This document shows, in pieces, positions 21,753-22,469 of a DNA stretch of 22,469 nucleotides. Each line of letters starts with the position of its first letter. The first letter of the stretch is position 1. The DNA lies in contig DATADX010000027.1 of the NCBI GenBank assembly GCA_036258315.1, forward strand, positions 1 through 22,469, in the 5' to 3' direction. This DNA comes from DASSYK01 sp036258315. GTDB lineage: Bacteria > Actinomycetota > Thermoleophilia > Solirubrobacterales > 70-9. Both the position numbers and the translations under genes were made by a program. Below the pieces are notes generated by a model, which searched no databases, was not told where the DNA came from, and saw only the letters and a list, made by a program, of their open reading frames with translations.

Positions 21753-21854
21753 CCCGCGTCTCCTCGGGCTTCACCCTGCGGGGATACGGGGTTGCGACGC
21801 GGCGTTGGGATGAGGTTCCACCTGGTTCACCGGCGTGCCCGTCGTGGTACACGT
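21753..21854 (+). promoter_or_regulatory. Gap after the array with candidate promoter
   Basis: A TTCACC (21826-21831) and TACACG (21848-21853) pair with a 16-nt spacer forms a possible promoter for the small downstream gene. With this -10, transcription would start near 21860, closer to GTG 21861 than to ATG 21855. No clear terminator for the array is seen. Confidence 0.35.
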
Positions 21855-22196
21855 ATGCGCGTGAGCTACCCGCTGGACAACGCGCTCTATCAGTGGGAGG
21901 AGGGCTACGGCCGCCTCCGGGAGCTGACCGCGGATCCACGCACCGGGGCCCGGGCGCATCGGGCGGTCGACGCGGTCAGGGACGAGCTGCGGCGGCGGAT
22001 CGGCGCGACCTTCACCGCCGCACAGCTCGCCGTCCTCTATGCCCAGGGCACCGATTGGTGCCTGGAGGCTGCCCGCTGGGCCCTCCCCGAGCACGCCGCT
22101 GACCTCGACCCGCAGGCGATCGTCGACGGCGCCTTCTGGCTCCACCTCCGCGGCGCCACCGACTACTCAGGCGGCCGCCTCGTCCCCTCCGAGTAA
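21855..22196 (+). CDS. Small protein of unknown function, 113 residues
   Basis: I do not recognise this protein. Visible features: 'YPLDNALYQWEEGYGRLRELTADP' near the N-terminus, an Arg/Asp helix ('VDAVRDELRRRIG'), 'TFTAAQLAVLYAQGTDWCLEAARWALPEHA' and an 'AFWLHLRGATDYSGGRL' end. It is mostly helical, has no signal peptide or membrane segment, and has several conserved-looking Trp and Tyr. It is likely a cytosolic helical-bundle protein. The frame extends upstream to 21792, but that part is Arg-rich and covers the likely promoter, so ATG 21855 (or GTG 21861) is preferred. It has its own candidate promoter, so it need not belong to the array. Confidence 0.6.
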   Translation: MRVSYPLDNALYQWEEGYGRLRELTADPRTGARAHRAVDAVRDELRRRIGATFTAAQLAVLYAQGTDWCLEAARWALPEHAADLDPQAIVDGAFWLHLRGATDYSGGRLVPSE

Positions 22197-22237
22197 CGGC
22201 TGCGGAGTCTCAGCATCCGCCGCGCCGGCGTCTCGAT

Positions 22238-22271
22238 CCCGCACCACGAAGCGAAGCCGAGGAGGTGCGGG
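22238..22271. terminator. Hairpin between convergent genes
   Basis: CCCGCACC (22238-22245) pairs perfectly with GGTGCGGG (22264-22271) around an 18-nt loop. It lies 42 nt after the plus-strand stop and 34 nt after the minus-strand stop, so it could serve both genes. No T-run follows on the plus strand beyond 'TTCAT', so it is a terminator candidate by position only. Confidence 0.45.
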
Positions 22272-22288
22272 TTCATCGCGAAGCCGAG
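22251..22288. repeat. Direct repeat GCGAAGCCGAG x2
   Basis: Identical 11-mers at 22251-22261 (in the hairpin loop) and 22278-22288, 27 bp apart. Together with the hairpin this looks like a small intergenic repeat element, possibly present elsewhere in the genome. Confidence 0.4.
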
Positions 22289-22304
22289 AAACGCCCGGCT
22301 GGGG

Positions 22305-22469
22305 TCAGTCGTCCATCCGCTCGAGCACGATCCGGTCCGGCTCGAAGGTGACCTTGAGCTTGCGCTGCTTCGCCCAGTGCTCTGCGTAGACGGGATCGTC
22401 CCGGACCGCGGGGTCGAGCCAGAGCCCGTAGCCCTCCTCCTCGCCGTGGTCGAAGCTCGCCTCGAGCTC
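22305..22469 (-). CDS. C-terminal 54 residues of an unknown protein, cut by right edge
   Basis: The minus-strand frame is open from the right edge to TGA at 22307-22305. The visible end reads as a charged protein: 'DHGEEEGYGLWLDP', 'DDPVYAEHWAKQRKLKV' and 'FEPDRIVLERMDD'. Strong GC third-position bias and the converging hairpin support a real gene. I cannot assign a family from this fragment. No membrane segment is visible. Confidence 0.6.
   Translation of the reverse strand, partial: ELEASFDHGEEEGYGLWLDPAVRDDPVYAEHWAKQRKLKVTFEPDRIVLERMDD

Noticed and set aside
21749..22102. ATG overlapping the stop of paralog 4 (ATGA), 117 codons
   Set aside because: Tempting as a coupled gene, but the product turns into Arg/Gly/Pro shadow sequence and overlaps the better-supported 21855 gene in another frame.
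1..22469. CRISPR array, transposase, integrase, tRNA or rRNA
   Set aside because: No regularly spaced repeats, DDE or recombinase motifs, tRNA T-arm or rRNA signatures were seen on either strand.

Overview
The window is about 70% GC or higher, uses many GTG starts and one probable TTG start, and has dense co-directional genes with 4-bp GTGA stop/start overlaps. The order rplY/ctc, pth ... mfd, (foldase), mazG, eno, ftsB/divIC is the conserved actinobacterial housekeeping block, known for example from Mycobacterium. I infer an actinomycetote, possibly a deep lineage such as Thermoleophilia/Solirubrobacterales. No rRNA or tRNA is present to confirm this.

Layout. (1) 1-709: a probable minus-strand gene start running off the left edge, a 215-bp regulatory gap with repeats, and a small secreted lipoprotein gene (minus). 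(2) 710-3045: a cytosolic glycerophosphodiester phosphodiesterase with a Lys/Ala tail (plus), convergent with an AarF/UbiB-type kinase (minus); their stop codons share CTAG. (3) 3123-5572: divergent from the kinase, a plus-strand run of rplY/ctc, a glycine-rich repeat protein of unknown function, pth, and a crotonase-fold protein lacking both usual catalytic glutamates. (4) 5661-12723: mfd, a membrane-anchored SurA/PrsA-like foldase, mazG, enolase and an FtsB/DivIC-like division protein. (5) 12822-21752: four tandem paralogous genes for large polytopic membrane proteins of 722-801 residues, translationally coupled. They resemble GT-C/PMT-type glycosyltransferases, with a conserved Asp-containing 'D-[ST]-x-W-Y-H' loop and a C-terminal extracytoplasmic domain with two invariant cysteines. 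(6) 21753-22469: a small unrecognised protein (plus), a hairpin between convergent genes, and the 3' end of a minus-strand gene running off the right edge.

Function. Most of the window serves translation (L25, Pth), repair (Mfd), nucleotide clean-up (MazG), glycolysis (enolase) and division (FtsB-like). The most unusual part is the four-gene membrane array directly behind ftsB, where relatives usually carry DUF501 and ppx/gppA. The four proteins share start architecture, loop motifs and C-terminal domain but differ at the presumed active-site loop. This suggests a set of related envelope-glycan transferases, one of which may be non-catalytic.
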